DNA of 12,772 bases from Chloroflexota bacterium (GCA_020850915.1 JADZDV010000164.1:1-12772); one strand, 5' to 3'. Positions 1 through 7,256 are shown, counted from the stretch's first letter. The notes: generated by a model not told the origin, from the sequence alone. Translations and numbers: made by a program.

Positions 1-659
1 CGCGTCCGGGCGAGGATCTCGAAGATCTCAGGGTGCAGGATGTAGCAGGTCACGACGGCGAGGTTGGATGGGGCCTCCGCTACTGCCGGTTTTTCGACGA
101 TGTTGCTGACTCTGTAGACGCGGTCGGCCACCAGCTCGCCGGCGATGACGCCGTAGCGGCCGGTCTCTGCCTCGGGAACGCGCATGACCGCCATCACGGA
201 GCCGCCATACCGCTCGAAAACATCGGCCATCTGGCTGACAAGCGGGGGATCGGCCAGGACGAGGTCGTCGCCCCAGAGCACGGCGAATGGCTCATTGCCG
301 ATCGCCTCACGGGCGCAGAGCACGGCGTGGCCGTTGCCGAGGGGCCGTTTCTGGCGCACGAAGCTGAAGGAAGCGAGATCGGCGATGCGCCGGACCTGCT
401 GGACCTCGGCGTTCTTGCCAGCCTGCTCGAGGCGCTGCTCGAGTTCGTAACAGTAGTCGAAGTGATCTTCGATCGCGCGTTTCGCGCTACTCGTGACGAT
501 GACGATGTGCTCGATCCCAGCTTTGACCGCCTGCTCGACGATGAGCTGGATGACCGGCGTGTCCACGATCGGAAGCATCTCCTTGGGTATGGCCTTGGTG
601 GCTGGCAGAAAGCGGGTCCCAAGGCCCGCGGCCGGAATGACGGCCTTCCTGATCCTCAC
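1..659 (-). CDS. galU: UTP-glucose-1-phosphate uridylyltransferase (GalU), C-terminus cut by window edge
   Basis: Makes UDP-glucose from UTP and glucose-1-phosphate in the cytoplasm, feeding glycan, exopolysaccharide and glycolipid synthesis. The frame opens with the nucleotidyltransferase signature: PAAGLGTRFLPATK at residues 9-22 and PKEMLPIVD at 25-33. It continues with PLGNGHAVLCA (106-116), a DD pair in WGDDLV (129-134), and RYGVI and NIVEKP further on. About 219 codons are present of roughly 290 usual in the family, so the C-terminus lies outside the window. The GTG start at 659 is chosen because the signature begins within five residues, an AGGAAGG lies about 11 nt upstream, and the GTG overlaps the TGA of the AI-2E gene (GTGA, 659-656), suggesting coupling. 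Small oddities are WGDD and TCYIL where LPDD-like and GRYIL are commoner in GalU. The GalU subfamily is clear; a dedicated glucose-1-phosphate thymidylyltransferase is less likely. Confidence 0.95.
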   Translation of the reverse strand, partial: MRIRKAVIPAAGLGTRFLPATKAIPKEMLPIVDTPVIQLIVEQAVKAGIEHIVIVTSSAKRAIEDHFDYCYELEQRLEQAGKNAEVQQVRRIADLASFSFVRQKRPLGNGHAVLCAREAIGNEPFAVLWGDDLVLADPPLVSQMADVFERYGGSVMAVMRVPEAETGRYGVIAGELVADRVYRVSNIVEKPAVAEAPSNLAVVTCYILHPEIFEILART

Positions 660-1831
660 GGATACGTGCCTTCCTTCTGGAGGGTTGGCGTAACAGGCGG
701 CTCGCTGTCGGTGCCGGTGGTCGCCTCCGCCTGCCGAAGCGCGGCGACCGCGGCCTCACGCGACGCGCGATGCTTTTCGTCCAGCGCGGCGCGATAGAAC
801 GAGACCATGGCAACCAGCACGCCGACGACCGGCACGCCGAAGACGGCTCCCCAGACGCCAGCGAGATTGGCGCCCGCGAGAAAAGCGAAGAAGACCAGGA
901 GCGGGTGCAAGCCGATGGTCTGGCTCATGACGCGGGGCGCGATGACGTTGACGACGATCTGCTGCAGGACGAAGAGCGCAATGAAGACGAAGAGCAGCGT
1001 CTCGAGCCGCGTGGTGAGACTCACCAGCAACGGCGCGGCCAGGGCGAGCAATGGACCGATGAACGGAATGAGCATCGAGATGCCGGCCAGCACGGCGGAG
1101 AGCAGGACGAAATCCAGCTTGAAGAACAGCATCACCGCGGCCGTGCCGAGCGCGTAGATGATCGCTTGGACGAGCTGTCCGCGTAGGAAGCCGCCGAAGG
1201 AGCGGTTGACGGTCGCGAAGAAGAAGCGGAGGTCGTCACGCTTGTCGCTGGGTAGCGCCTGGAGCATGCTCCCGGTGATCTTCTGACCGTCGAGCGTCAC
1301 GTAGTACGAGAGGATCACGATGATGAAAACGCGGAAGAGGAGGTTCGCCACGCCAGTGGCGATGAGCACGGCGTTAGAGAGGAGCAGCGGACCGATCGAC
1401 TCGACATGTCGAATCGCCTCCTGGGTACTGAGCAGGCTGTCGGCGGTGACGGTGACGCCGTGGTCCGCGGCCACCGCCTGGGCGTAGAGCAGGTATGCGT
1501 TGATCTCCTGGGCGGCCGAGGGGAGGTCGTTTGCGAGCTGAATGATCTGGACGGAGAGCGGGGGAACGAAGCGAACGATCGCGACGGACGCCACGACGAG
1601 CAGGGCAGCGTAGACGACCATCACCGCGACCCGGCGCGGCAAGCCTGGCCGTAGCTCGAGGAGCACAACGAGCGGCTCGAGGATGAAGGAGACGACCCAC
1701 GCCAGGAAGAAGAGGAGCAGGACGTCCGCAACCTGCCCCGCGATGCTGAGCACTATACCGGCCAGGTAGAAGCCGGCAATCAGTAACATCGTGATGACGA
1801 GGGCGCGAATCCAGGGATCTCGAATGACCAT
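656..1831 (-). CDS. AI-2E / PerM-family integral membrane protein (putative transporter)
   Basis: A 391-residue polytopic inner-membrane protein of the AI-2E_transport (PF01594; PerM/YdiK/TqsA) family. Members have been linked to export of small molecules, autoinducer-2 or ions, so the substrate cannot be named here. Hydrophobic segments lie at about residues 8-30, 34-58, 68-88, 155-178, 222-262, 275-300 and 308-345. A long soluble loop (about 90-150, with NDLPSAAQEINAYL) follows the third segment, as is typical. The family-type motif PFIGP is at 256-260, followed by the conserved pattern with IAPRVM and IGLHPLLVF. The C-terminal 45 residues are charged and probably cytoplasmic. The ATG at 1831 is taken because it directly precedes the first membrane segment; an AGGAT lies about 10 nt upstream. 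It is the first gene of a two-gene leftward unit with galU, perhaps reflecting a shared envelope context, though that is inference. Confidence 0.92.
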   Translation of the reverse strand: MVIRDPWIRALVITMLLIAGFYLAGIVLSIAGQVADVLLLFFLAWVVSFILEPLVVLLELRPGLPRRVAVMVVYAALLVVASVAIVRFVPPLSVQIIQLANDLPSAAQEINAYLLYAQAVAADHGVTVTADSLLSTQEAIRHVESIGPLLLSNAVLIATGVANLLFRVFIIVILSYYVTLDGQKITGSMLQALPSDKRDDLRFFFATVNRSFGGFLRGQLVQAIIYALGTAAVMLFFKLDFVLLSAVLAGISMLIPFIGPLLALAAPLLVSLTTRLETLLFVFIALFVLQQIVVNVIAPRVMSQTIGLHPLLVFFAFLAGANLAGVWGAVFGVPVVGVLVAMVSFYRAALDEKHRASREAAVAALRQAEATTGTDSEPPVTPTLQKEGTYP

Positions 1832-1867
1832 CTGCGCGGATCCTGTGCTTCTTGAGACGCCCCCGTG

Positions 1868-1873
1868 ATTCTA
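1868..1873 (-). promoter_or_regulatory. Candidate extended -10 promoter for the AI-2E/galU unit
   Basis: On the minus strand the hexamer TAGAAT is preceded by TGT, giving the extended -10 form TGnTAnnnT. The start would be near 1861, leaving about 30 nt of leader before the ATG at 1831. No good -35 is seen at 16-18 bp, which is tolerated by extended -10 promoters. An inverted repeat (GGGAGC at 1885-1890, GCTCCC at 1899-1904) lies just upstream, between the divergent genes. Confidence 0.4.
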
Positions 1874-1884
1874 ACACAGGCTCC

Positions 1885-1904
1885 GGGAGCGCCTGGCGGC
1901 TCCC
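1885..1904. repeat. Short inverted repeat in the divergent intergenic region
   Basis: GGGAGC (1885-1890) and GCTCCC (1899-1904) form a 6-bp stem with an 8-nt loop. It lies between the divergent AI-2E and thiE genes, where a -35 region or an operator for the leftward promoter would be expected. It has no T-tract. In DNA this GC-rich it may be chance. Confidence 0.3.
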
Positions 1905-1930
1905 TGAGAAGTCGCTGGTGCGGGGGTGGT

Positions 1931-1937
1931 GGAGGTG
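1931..1937 (+). promoter_or_regulatory. Ribosome binding site deciding the thiE start
   Basis: GGAGGTG, extending to GGAGGTGATT, pairs well with the 16S rRNA 3' end and sits 6 nt before the ATG at 1944. It favours this ATG over the in-frame GTGs at 1926, 1929 and 1935, which lie ahead of or inside the site. Confidence 0.8.
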
Positions 1938-1943
1938 ATTGGC

Positions 1944-2624
1944 ATGCGTGTGGATGCGGATGAGGCTCGACCGGCGCGGCGGCGACGACTGGAGCGCGAG
2001 CGACTGTACCTGGTGACGGACGATCGGCTCGAGCTGCCGGTGCTGCTCGAGCGACTCGGAGCAGCGCTCGGGGCGGGCGCGCGAGTGGTGCAGTTCCGCA
2101 ACAAGCGCGTGGAGCGCGGCCGGTTCCTTCGGGAGGCCGCCGCGGTGCAGGAGGCGTGCCGGTCGAGCGACGCGCTGTTCATCGTGAACGACGCGGTGGA
2201 GGTGGCGATGCTGTTGAAGGCGGACGGCGTACACATCGGCCAGGAGGACCTTCCGCCAGCGGCTGTGCGGTCGCTCGTCGGGGACGAGATGCTTATCGGA
2301 CTGTCGGTGTCCTATCCGTGGGAGGCAGAGGCGGCCGCCCGGGAGGGGATTGTGGACTACCTGGGCGTGGGGGCGATGTACACGACCGGGACCAAGCCGG
2401 CGGCCGAGTACGGAGGGCTGGAGCTGCTGGAGGAGGTGAGGCGGCAAACGAGGCTACCTCTGGTGGCGATCGGCGGCATCGACGTCGAGCTGGCGGCTCC
2501 GGTGTTCGAGCGAGGAGCCGATCTCGTGGCTGTCGTCAGCGCGGTGTTCTCAACGGCGGAGTCAGGACTGGCGGTAAAGGCGTTGCTGGAGTCTGGCAGG
2601 CGAACCCGGCCTTCGCGAACTTGA
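1944..2624 (+). CDS. thiE: Thiamine phosphate synthase
   Basis: Condenses the HMP-pyrophosphate and thiazole-phosphate moieties to thiamine phosphate, the joining step of vitamin B1 synthesis (cytoplasmic TIM barrel). The 226-residue product follows the family order: LYLVTDD at 21-27 (first strand); VQFRNK at 49-54, where QLRDK/QLREK is commoner; VNDAVEVA at 81-88; ADGVHIGQEDLP at 93-104 (diphosphate-binding region); IGLSVSYP at 118-125; DYLGVGAMYTTGTKP at 138-152; and VAIGGID at 174-180. Length is normal (about 210-225). The start is set by a strong ribosome binding site at 1931-1937. No other thiamine gene is in the window, so its usual partners must lie elsewhere. The neighbours diverge on the left and are separated by a candidate terminator on the right, so it probably forms its own transcription unit. 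TenI-like paralogues are an alternative, but the intact ND and GQED motifs favour ThiE. Confidence 0.94.
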   Translation: MRVDADEARPARRRRLERERLYLVTDDRLELPVLLERLGAALGAGARVVQFRNKRVERGRFLREAAAVQEACRSSDALFIVNDAVEVAMLLKADGVHIGQEDLPPAAVRSLVGDEMLIGLSVSYPWEAEAAAREGIVDYLGVGAMYTTGTKPAAEYGGLELLEEVRRQTRLPLVAIGGIDVELAAPVFERGADLVAVVSAVFSTAESGLAVKALLESGRRTRPSRT

Positions 2625-2645
2625 AGAACGAGGCCGGGCGTTGTT
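2605..2645 (+). terminator. Candidate intrinsic terminator enclosing the thiE stop
   Basis: CCCGGCCT (2605-2612) and AGGCCGGG (2631-2638) form a perfect 8-bp stem with an 18-nt loop, followed by CGTTGTT. The thiE stop codon (2622-2624) is inside the loop. The T-run is interrupted, so termination efficiency is uncertain. A second 6-bp hairpin (TTGGCT/AGCCAA, 2650-2665) follows directly. Confidence 0.55.
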
Positions 2646-2976
2646 AGACTTGGCTGCCGAGCCAACGAAAGAGCCCCAATCGCACGAACGACGTCGGTGA
2701 CGCCGTCGGCTGCGCGTGTTCAAGCTGCGCGGTCGAGGCAGCCGCGCTCAGTCAGTCCCTTTTCCGTCCCCAACGGAGTCACGCTGGCAGGTGTCGCGCG
2801 GGGGTAGGCAGGCAAGCTCAGTGTAGGGCGGACTCGTCCGTCTTCGCGCCAGATCCTGGGGAGCGGCGGTGAGCCGCCTCGAGGCAGGGCGCTTCGGCAA
2901 TGGCGCCGGTCCGGGTCGACCAGCGCCGAGATTCAGGCGGTCACGATCCAGGAGAGGACAGGGAGGAAACCCAGGA
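2625..2976. other. Intergenic region between thiE and hppA
   Basis: About 350 nt without a supported gene. It begins with the thiE terminator hairpin and the TTGGCT/AGCCAA hairpin (2650-2665). Short GC-rich stems follow, for example TCCGT/ACGGA near 2762-2776 and GGCGG/CCGCC around 2865-2878. I could not find a convincing -35/-10 pair. The hppA promoter must nevertheless lie here, perhaps with a long leader. The open frame continues upstream of hppA to a GTG at 2869, but that extension (basic, low complexity) is judged to be untranslated. Confidence 0.5.
2962..2969 (+). promoter_or_regulatory. Ribosome binding site deciding the hppA start
   Basis: GGAGGAAA lies 7 nt before the ATG at 2977. 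The ATG is followed at once by the hydrophobic first membrane segment typical of HppA. This supports 2977 over the in-frame GTG at 2869, although that GTG also has a GGGGAG a few bases upstream. Confidence 0.75.
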
Positions 2977-5091
2977 ATGCAGCTCATCTGGCTGGTCCCG
3001 GTGGCCGGCATCGTCGCGGTGTTGTTCTCGGCATTCCTTGCGCGTGACGTGCTCAGTCACGACAAGGGCACGCCCGCGATGCAGAAGGTCGCCGGCATGA
3101 TCTATGAGGGCGCGATGGCGTTCCTCAACCGGCAGTACCGAACGATCGCCATGTTCGCGGTGGTTGGCGCGATCGTGATTGGCGTGCTGCTGGCGGTCCT
3201 GCAGAACAACTTCGAGCTTGGCTGGCGCACGAGCCTCGCGTTCCTGCTGGGAGCGTTCTGCTCAGGCCTGTCCGGGTTCATCGGGATGTGGATCGCCGTC
3301 CAGGCGAACCTGCGAACGGCGGCGGCCGCGCAGCACAGCCTGAAGGCAGCGCTGAACATGTCGCTGCGCGGTGGCGCGGTGTCAGGCTTTCTGGTGGTCG
3401 CCCTGAGCCTGCTCGGCGTGTTCGCGATCTTCGTGGCGTACGGCGGTCTGACCGCTCCCGAGCGCGCCCCGTTTGAGATTGTCGGCTTCGGCTTCGGGGC
3501 GAGCTTCGTGGCCCTCTTCGCCCAGCTCGGCGGTGGTATCTACACCAAGGCCGCCGATGTGGGCGCGGACCTTGTCGGCAAGGTCGAGGCGGGCATTCCT
3601 GAGGACGACCCCCGGAACCCGGCCGTGATCGCGGATCTCGTAGGCGACAACGTCGGCGACTGCGCCGGTCGTGGCGCAGACCTGTTCGAGTCTACCGCGG
3701 CCGAGAACATCGGCGCGATGATTCTTGGTGTGGCCGCGTATATGGCATCCGGATCGTCCCCGGCGACCCGGGACGCGTCCTGGATCCTCTTCCCGCTCGT
3801 CGTTCGAGCGGTGGGCATCTTCGCCTCGATGATCGGCATCCTGGCGGTCAGCCTGGGCGATGTGAGCATCGAGAACCCGATGCGCGCGATGGACCGCGGC
3901 TACTGGGTCATGACCGTGCTCGCGGCCGTTGGCATCGCGTTTGTGACGATGAACATGCTGCACAACGTGTGGTTCGTGTACGCGGGCCTGACCGGTCTGC
4001 TGACCAGCGTGGCCTTCGTGTACATCACGCAGTACTACACGGCAGGATCCTGGCGGCCGGTGCAGGAGATCGCGCGGGCGTCCAAGACCGGTCCCGCGAC
4101 AAATATCATCGCGGGCATAGCTATCGGGTTCGAAAGCACGGCGATCACAGCGATCGTTATCTCGATTGCGCTGGGCCTGGCCTACTTCTTCGGCGTCCAG
4201 TCCGGACAGGAGAATGGCGGTCTCTTCGGCACGGCCGTCGCGACGATGGGCATGCTGACGACGGTGGCGTACATCCTGGCGATGGACACGTTCGGGCCGA
4301 TCACCGACAACGCGGGCGGTATTGCCGAGATGTCCAGCGCGCCGGCGGAGACGCGTCACATCACAGACTCACTGGACGCCGTGGGCAACACAACCAAGGC
4401 GCTGACGAAGGGCTACGCGGTGGCGTCGGCGGCGTTGGCCGCGTTCCTGCTCTTCTCCGCCTACCTGGACGAGGTGAAGCACGCTCGCGGCCTGTCGGCG
4501 ACGAGTCCGTTCCCGGTGGACCTCTCGAAGGTGGAGGTGTTCATCGGCGGGTTCCTGGGTGTGATGCTGGTGTTCGCCTTCAGCTCGTTGGCGATCCGCG
4601 CCGTGGGAAGCGCGGCCAGCAGCATCATCGAAGAGGTGCGGCGCCAGTTCAAGGCCAATCCAGGGTTGCTGGAAGGGACCGCCCTCCCGGACTTCGCACG
4701 CTGCGTGGACATCACGAACCGAGCGGCGCTGAAGGAGATGGTCGCGCCCGGACTTCTGGCGGTGCTCTTCCCGATCGTCGTCGGCGTCGTCCTGAAGGCA
4801 GAGGCCGCGGCGGCGATGCTGATGGTGGGAACGATGGCTGGCGTCCTGGTTGCCACGATCCTGAACAACTCGGGCGGCACCTGGGACAACGCCAAGAAGT
4901 TCATCGAGCTCGGCAACCTGAAGGACGAGCAGGGCAACGTCATCGGCAAGCGGACGGAGCCGCACGCGGCGGCTGTCGTCGGCGACACGGTTGGCGATCC
5001 GTTCAAGGACACGGCTGGCCCGTCCCTGCACGTGCTGATCAAGCTGCTGAGTACTATCACCCTGGTGCTGGCGCCCCTCTTCATTCGGTAG
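2977..5091 (+). CDS. hppA: K+-independent membrane proton-translocating pyrophosphatase
   Basis: Hydrolyses pyrophosphate and couples this to H+ pumping across the cytoplasmic membrane. The 704-residue protein (family about 660-800) has alternating hydrophobic segments from MQLIWLVPVAGIVAVLFSAF onward and all signature blocks. These are GGGIYTKAADVGADLVGKVE at 185-204; DDPRNP at 210-215 and GDNVGDCAGRGADLFES at 223-239 (substrate and Mg2+ binding); GNTTKALTKG at 470-479; WDNAKK at 636-641; and GDTVGDPFKDTAGPS at 669-683. Lys474 and Thr477 occupy the positions that are Ala and Gly in K+-dependent enzymes, placing it in the K+-independent, H+-pumping subfamily (known family rule; the ion itself is inferred). 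CAGRGAD replaces the more frequent CAGMAAD, a variant also seen in type II plant enzymes. The start is set by the site at 2962-2969. The gene appears monocistronic: an intergenic gap precedes it and a strong terminator follows. Confidence 0.98.
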   Translation: MQLIWLVPVAGIVAVLFSAFLARDVLSHDKGTPAMQKVAGMIYEGAMAFLNRQYRTIAMFAVVGAIVIGVLLAVLQNNFELGWRTSLAFLLGAFCSGLSGFIGMWIAVQANLRTAAAAQHSLKAALNMSLRGGAVSGFLVVALSLLGVFAIFVAYGGLTAPERAPFEIVGFGFGASFVALFAQLGGGIYTKAADVGADLVGKVEAGIPEDDPRNPAVIADLVGDNVGDCAGRGADLFESTAAENIGAMILGVAAYMASGSSPATRDASWILFPLVVRAVGIFASMIGILAVSLGDVSIENPMRAMDRGYWVMTVLAAVGIAFVTMNMLHNVWFVYAGLTGLLTSVAFVYITQYYTAGSWRPVQEIARASKTGPATNIIAGIAIGFESTAITAIVISIALGLAYFFGVQSGQENGGLFGTAVATMGMLTTVAYILAMDTFGPITDNAGGIAEMSSAPAETRHITDSLDAVGNTTKALTKGYAVASAALAAFLLFSAYLDEVKHARGLSATSPFPVDLSKVEVFIGGFLGVMLVFAFSSLAIRAVGSAASSIIEEVRRQFKANPGLLEGTALPDFARCVDITNRAALKEMVAPGLLAVLFPIVVGVVLKAEAAAAMLMVGTMAGVLVATILNNSGGTWDNAKKFIELGNLKDEQGNVIGKRTEPHAAAVVGDTVGDPFKDTAGPSLHVLIKLLSTITLVLAPLFIR

Positions 5092-5111
5092 GCCCTGGCG
5101 GTAGGCCCTGG
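5086..5111 (+). repeat. Perfect 13-bp tandem duplication across the hppA stop codon
   Basis: CGGTAGGCCCTGG occurs at 5086-5098 and again, directly adjoining, at 5099-5111. The first copy contains the last sense codon (CGG) and the TAG stop of hppA. The second copy is in a different frame and lies in the 3' untranslated part. It looks like a recent slippage duplication with no effect on the protein. Confidence 0.9.
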
Positions 5112-5141
5112 CAGCCCGACCGATCGCTCCTGGAGTGACCC

Positions 5142-5186
5142 GCGAGCACCCCGCACCATCTGGTGCGGGGTGCTCGCATGTTGTTC
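5142..5186 (+). terminator. Strong intrinsic terminator of hppA
   Basis: GCGAGCACCCCGCACCA (5142-5158) pairs perfectly with TGGTGCGGGGTGCTCGC (5161-5177), a 17-bp stem with an effective ATCT tip loop. It is followed by ATGTTGTTC. It lies 50 nt after the hppA stop. The side facing the other strand has no T-rich tail, so it acts rightward only. Confidence 0.85.
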
Positions 5187-5229
5187 GTGGACTGTGACGG
5201 ATCCGAACGCAACAGAGCATTGCGCTCGC

Positions 5230-5235
5230 TATACT
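5230..5235 (+). promoter_or_regulatory. Candidate -10 element for the helicase-associated gene
   Basis: TATACT (one mismatch to TATAAT) stands out in GC-rich DNA between the hppA terminator and the GTG start at 5282. Transcription would begin near 5242. No recognisable -35 lies at 16-19 bp, so this is tentative. Confidence 0.35.
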
Positions 5236-5281
5236 GGCGAGCATCACTGCACGAGGCGGCCGGAATGGGGCGGCGCGTACT

Positions 5282-7219
5282 GTGAAGCTGCGGAGCCTCC
5301 TGGAGCAGAGCTCGCTCGGCGAGCTGCACCGTGTCTTCCAGCAGCACGGCGCCGCGGACTCCGTCGCGCTCTCGCGCGCGGAGCTGGTCCACGAGCTTGC
5401 CGCGCGACTGACCGAGCCGGGGTATCTCGGCGCCTGGCTGGAGCGGCTGGACGCCAACGCTAGAACGGTCCTGCGGTCGATCGTGGCGGACGGCGGGCAG
5501 ACGCGGGGCTTCGTGCTCGAGCGTCGTGTTCGGCAGGTGCTTGGGTCCGAGACGCCCGAGCGGACGGTTCGGGCAGAGATCGACAGGCTTCTGAGCACCG
5601 GACTGGTGTTCCGTGGGTTTCAGGCATTTGGCCCGGAGCGCGGCGAGGTGTTTGTCATGCCTGAGGAGCTGCTACCGCTCCTGCCGGCACGTGTTGAAGC
5701 GACCGCCGACATCCGGCCGCGGGTCAGCGCCCCAGAGCGAGTGCTGGCGTGCTCGCCCGTCTTTGCGCTGTTCGCCTTGGCGAGCTTCGTCCGCCGCTGG
5801 CGGTTGCGGGATGCGCGGCAGTCGTCGAACGCGGGACAGCTCGCGGCGCTGGACCACGAGACGGAGCACCTGGTCGCGGAGCTGCCTGGGCGAGCGGCAC
5901 GTGAACGGTGGACGCTGCTGGCGCACCTCGCGGTACACCTGGGCATCTTCACGAGGGAGGACGGCGCGCTTGACCACACCGAGGAGCTGCCGGGCTGGCT
6001 CGGCGATGGCGACAGTGGCCACAGGAGGCTCTGGGAGACCTACGTTCGGGCGGCGCAGTGGAACGATCTCGAGCGCGCCGGGTCTGGCAAGGAGCGGTAC
6101 GCCGGGCGGGTCAACGAGTCGCTGGCCGCCCGCGCCCAGGTGCTCGACGTGCTGCAGCGGCTACCGGGCGTTGCCTGGCTGGAGCCTGAGGAGGTGGTGC
6201 GAGCGGTGCGGGAGCAGGCGCCGGACTTCCTACGCGAGGGGTTCGACGTCTCCACCTCGCGACTGCTGGACCTGCTGACCGGTGAGGTGCTGGCAGGGAG
6301 CAGCTCCTGGGACAAGCTCGAGGGCGAGGTGGTCAGGTATCTACTGAGCGGGCCGCTCTACTGGCTTGGCGTCGTGGAGTGGGGCGCAACCGGCGAGGCG
6401 CCCGATCGGCTGCGCGTGTCCGAGCTCGTTGTGGGCTTGCTGGTTGGAGCCGAGGCCGCGGCCGTGGTCAGTCCATGCGAGCCGCTTGAGCTACGCGATG
6501 ACCGGCGCATCGTCGCCAGCACGCAGGCCGAACTCGCCATCCTGTGGCAGTTGGAGCCGTACCTGGTGCTCGAGGACCGTGGTCCGCCGTCGGTCTACCA
6601 TCTTTCGCGGCTCTCGCTCGCGCGGGGGCTCGAGGCGGGCGGCTCCGTCCAGGATCTCCATCGCCTCTTGGAGCGGGGAGCGGGCGGCGCGCTGCCGGAG
6701 GCGTTCTCCGGTGCGCTGGACCGCTGGTCGACGCGCGTCGGTCGGCTGCGTATCCGTCCGGCTGTGCTGTTGACCTCGGAGACGGCTGAAGAGCTGGACG
6801 TGCTGCTGGAGCGAGCCGACCTCGCGACGATCCTGAAGCACCGGATTGGGCCGCGTGCTGTTTCGGTCCCGGCTGGCCGCGCGCAGGAGCTGGCCGACCT
6901 GCTGGAGCGGCACGGGCACTTGCCGGAACTGGACGCGTCCCTGCGCCTGATGGCTGGACGGCGCGCCTACGCGGGGCTGGTGGACCAGCGCGTGCTGGAG
7001 ACGCTCCTGTACGCCCTGCGAGCGATGAGAACCATCGATCCCACGCTGCTGGACGGGCTGGTGGAGGTCGAGGCGCTCTCGCGACGGCTGGAGACGGCGC
7101 TCGGGCCGATCGCCGCGTCGCTCATTCGCAAGCGGGCGGCGGCCGCCGGGCGGCGGGCGAAGCGACAGCTCCCGCGCGGGCGTGTGGGCAGGCGGAAGCC
7201 GGGGGCCGAGCCGGATTGA
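5282..7219 (+). CDS. Helicase-associated-domain protein (Helicase_C_3 / XPB-Ssl2-like), no motor domain
   Basis: A 645-residue cytoplasmic protein of unproven function. Residues about 405-540 match the Helicase_C_3 (PF13625) pattern: a strand-rich start (IVAST), then VYHLSRLSLARGLEAGGS, then LLERG leading to a long helix and GRLRIRPAVLL, then LATILKHRIGPRAVSVP. The first 140 residues (LRSLLEQSSLGELHRVF, then LDANARTVLRSIV with DRLLSTGLVFRG) look like winged-helix modules. No Walker A or B and no DExx helicase motifs occur anywhere in the frame. This agrees with related bacterial proteins annotated only as helicase-associated. The C-terminal 30 residues are rich in Arg and Lys, which suggests nucleic-acid contact (inference). 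The GTG start is chosen because the family-like LRSLL helix begins at residue 3; the ribosome binding site (GGGGCGG) is weak. The gene is flanked by the hppA terminator and the rplS promoter, so it is probably transcribed alone. Confidence 0.8.
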   Translation: MKLRSLLEQSSLGELHRVFQQHGAADSVALSRAELVHELAARLTEPGYLGAWLERLDANARTVLRSIVADGGQTRGFVLERRVRQVLGSETPERTVRAEIDRLLSTGLVFRGFQAFGPERGEVFVMPEELLPLLPARVEATADIRPRVSAPERVLACSPVFALFALASFVRRWRLRDARQSSNAGQLAALDHETEHLVAELPGRAARERWTLLAHLAVHLGIFTREDGALDHTEELPGWLGDGDSGHRRLWETYVRAAQWNDLERAGSGKERYAGRVNESLAARAQVLDVLQRLPGVAWLEPEEVVRAVREQAPDFLREGFDVSTSRLLDLLTGEVLAGSSSWDKLEGEVVRYLLSGPLYWLGVVEWGATGEAPDRLRVSELVVGLLVGAEAAAVVSPCEPLELRDDRRIVASTQAELAILWQLEPYLVLEDRGPPSVYHLSRLSLARGLEAGGSVQDLHRLLERGAGGALPEAFSGALDRWSTRVGRLRIRPAVLLTSETAEELDVLLERADLATILKHRIGPRAVSVPAGRAQELADLLERHGHLPELDASLRLMAGRRAYAGLVDQRVLETLLYALRAMRTIDPTLLDGLVEVEALSRRLETALGPIAASLIRKRAAAAGRRAKRQLPRGRVGRRKPGAEPD

Positions 7220-7245
7220 TTGTCGCGCCGCCGGTCCAGTATAGT
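7216..7245 (+). promoter_or_regulatory. Sigma70-type promoter for the rplS cluster
   Basis: TTGATT (7216-7221) and TATAGT (7240-7245) are separated by 18 bp, close to the TTGACA/TATAAT consensus. The -35 overlaps the TGA stop (7217-7219) of the preceding gene. The start would be near 7252, about 40 nt before the rplS ATG. This is the best promoter in the window. Confidence 0.75.
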
Positions 7246-7256
7246 ACGCGTTAGCT

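Noticed and set aside
33..797. Long rightward open frame opposite galU
   Set aside because: The leftward frame here is unmistakable GalU; the rightward frame is an antisense by-product of GC-rich codons.
1852..1877. Rightward promoter for thiE (TTGAGA at 1852)
   Set aside because: No -10-like hexamer lies at 16-19 bp; the nearest A/T-rich hexamers are only 12-14 bp away.
1374..2447. Leftward 357-codon open frame across thiE and the AI-2E gene
   Set aside because: It crosses two well-identified genes, and its product is Arg/Pro/His-rich with no family resemblance.
2869..2976. 36-residue N-terminal extension of HppA from a GTG start
   Set aside because: The extension is basic and low complexity. 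The ATG at 2977 has a good ribosome binding site and starts the usual first membrane segment, though the GTG has a weak site of its own.
3382..4359. Leftward 325-codon frame inside hppA
   Set aside because: Antisense to the signature-bearing pyrophosphatase; low-complexity Arg/His/Asp-rich product.
3969..5138. Rightward 389-codon frame overlapping hppA in another frame
   Set aside because: Shadow of hppA; Gly/Arg-rich, with no domain visible.
5170..5463. Rightward 97-codon frame between hppA and the helicase-associated gene
   Set aside because: It begins inside the terminator stem and then overlaps the 5282 gene in another frame.
4369..5598. Leftward 409-codon frame from hppA into the next gene
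   Set aside because: It spans the hppA terminator hairpin and two real genes; the composition is that of antisense GC-rich DNA.
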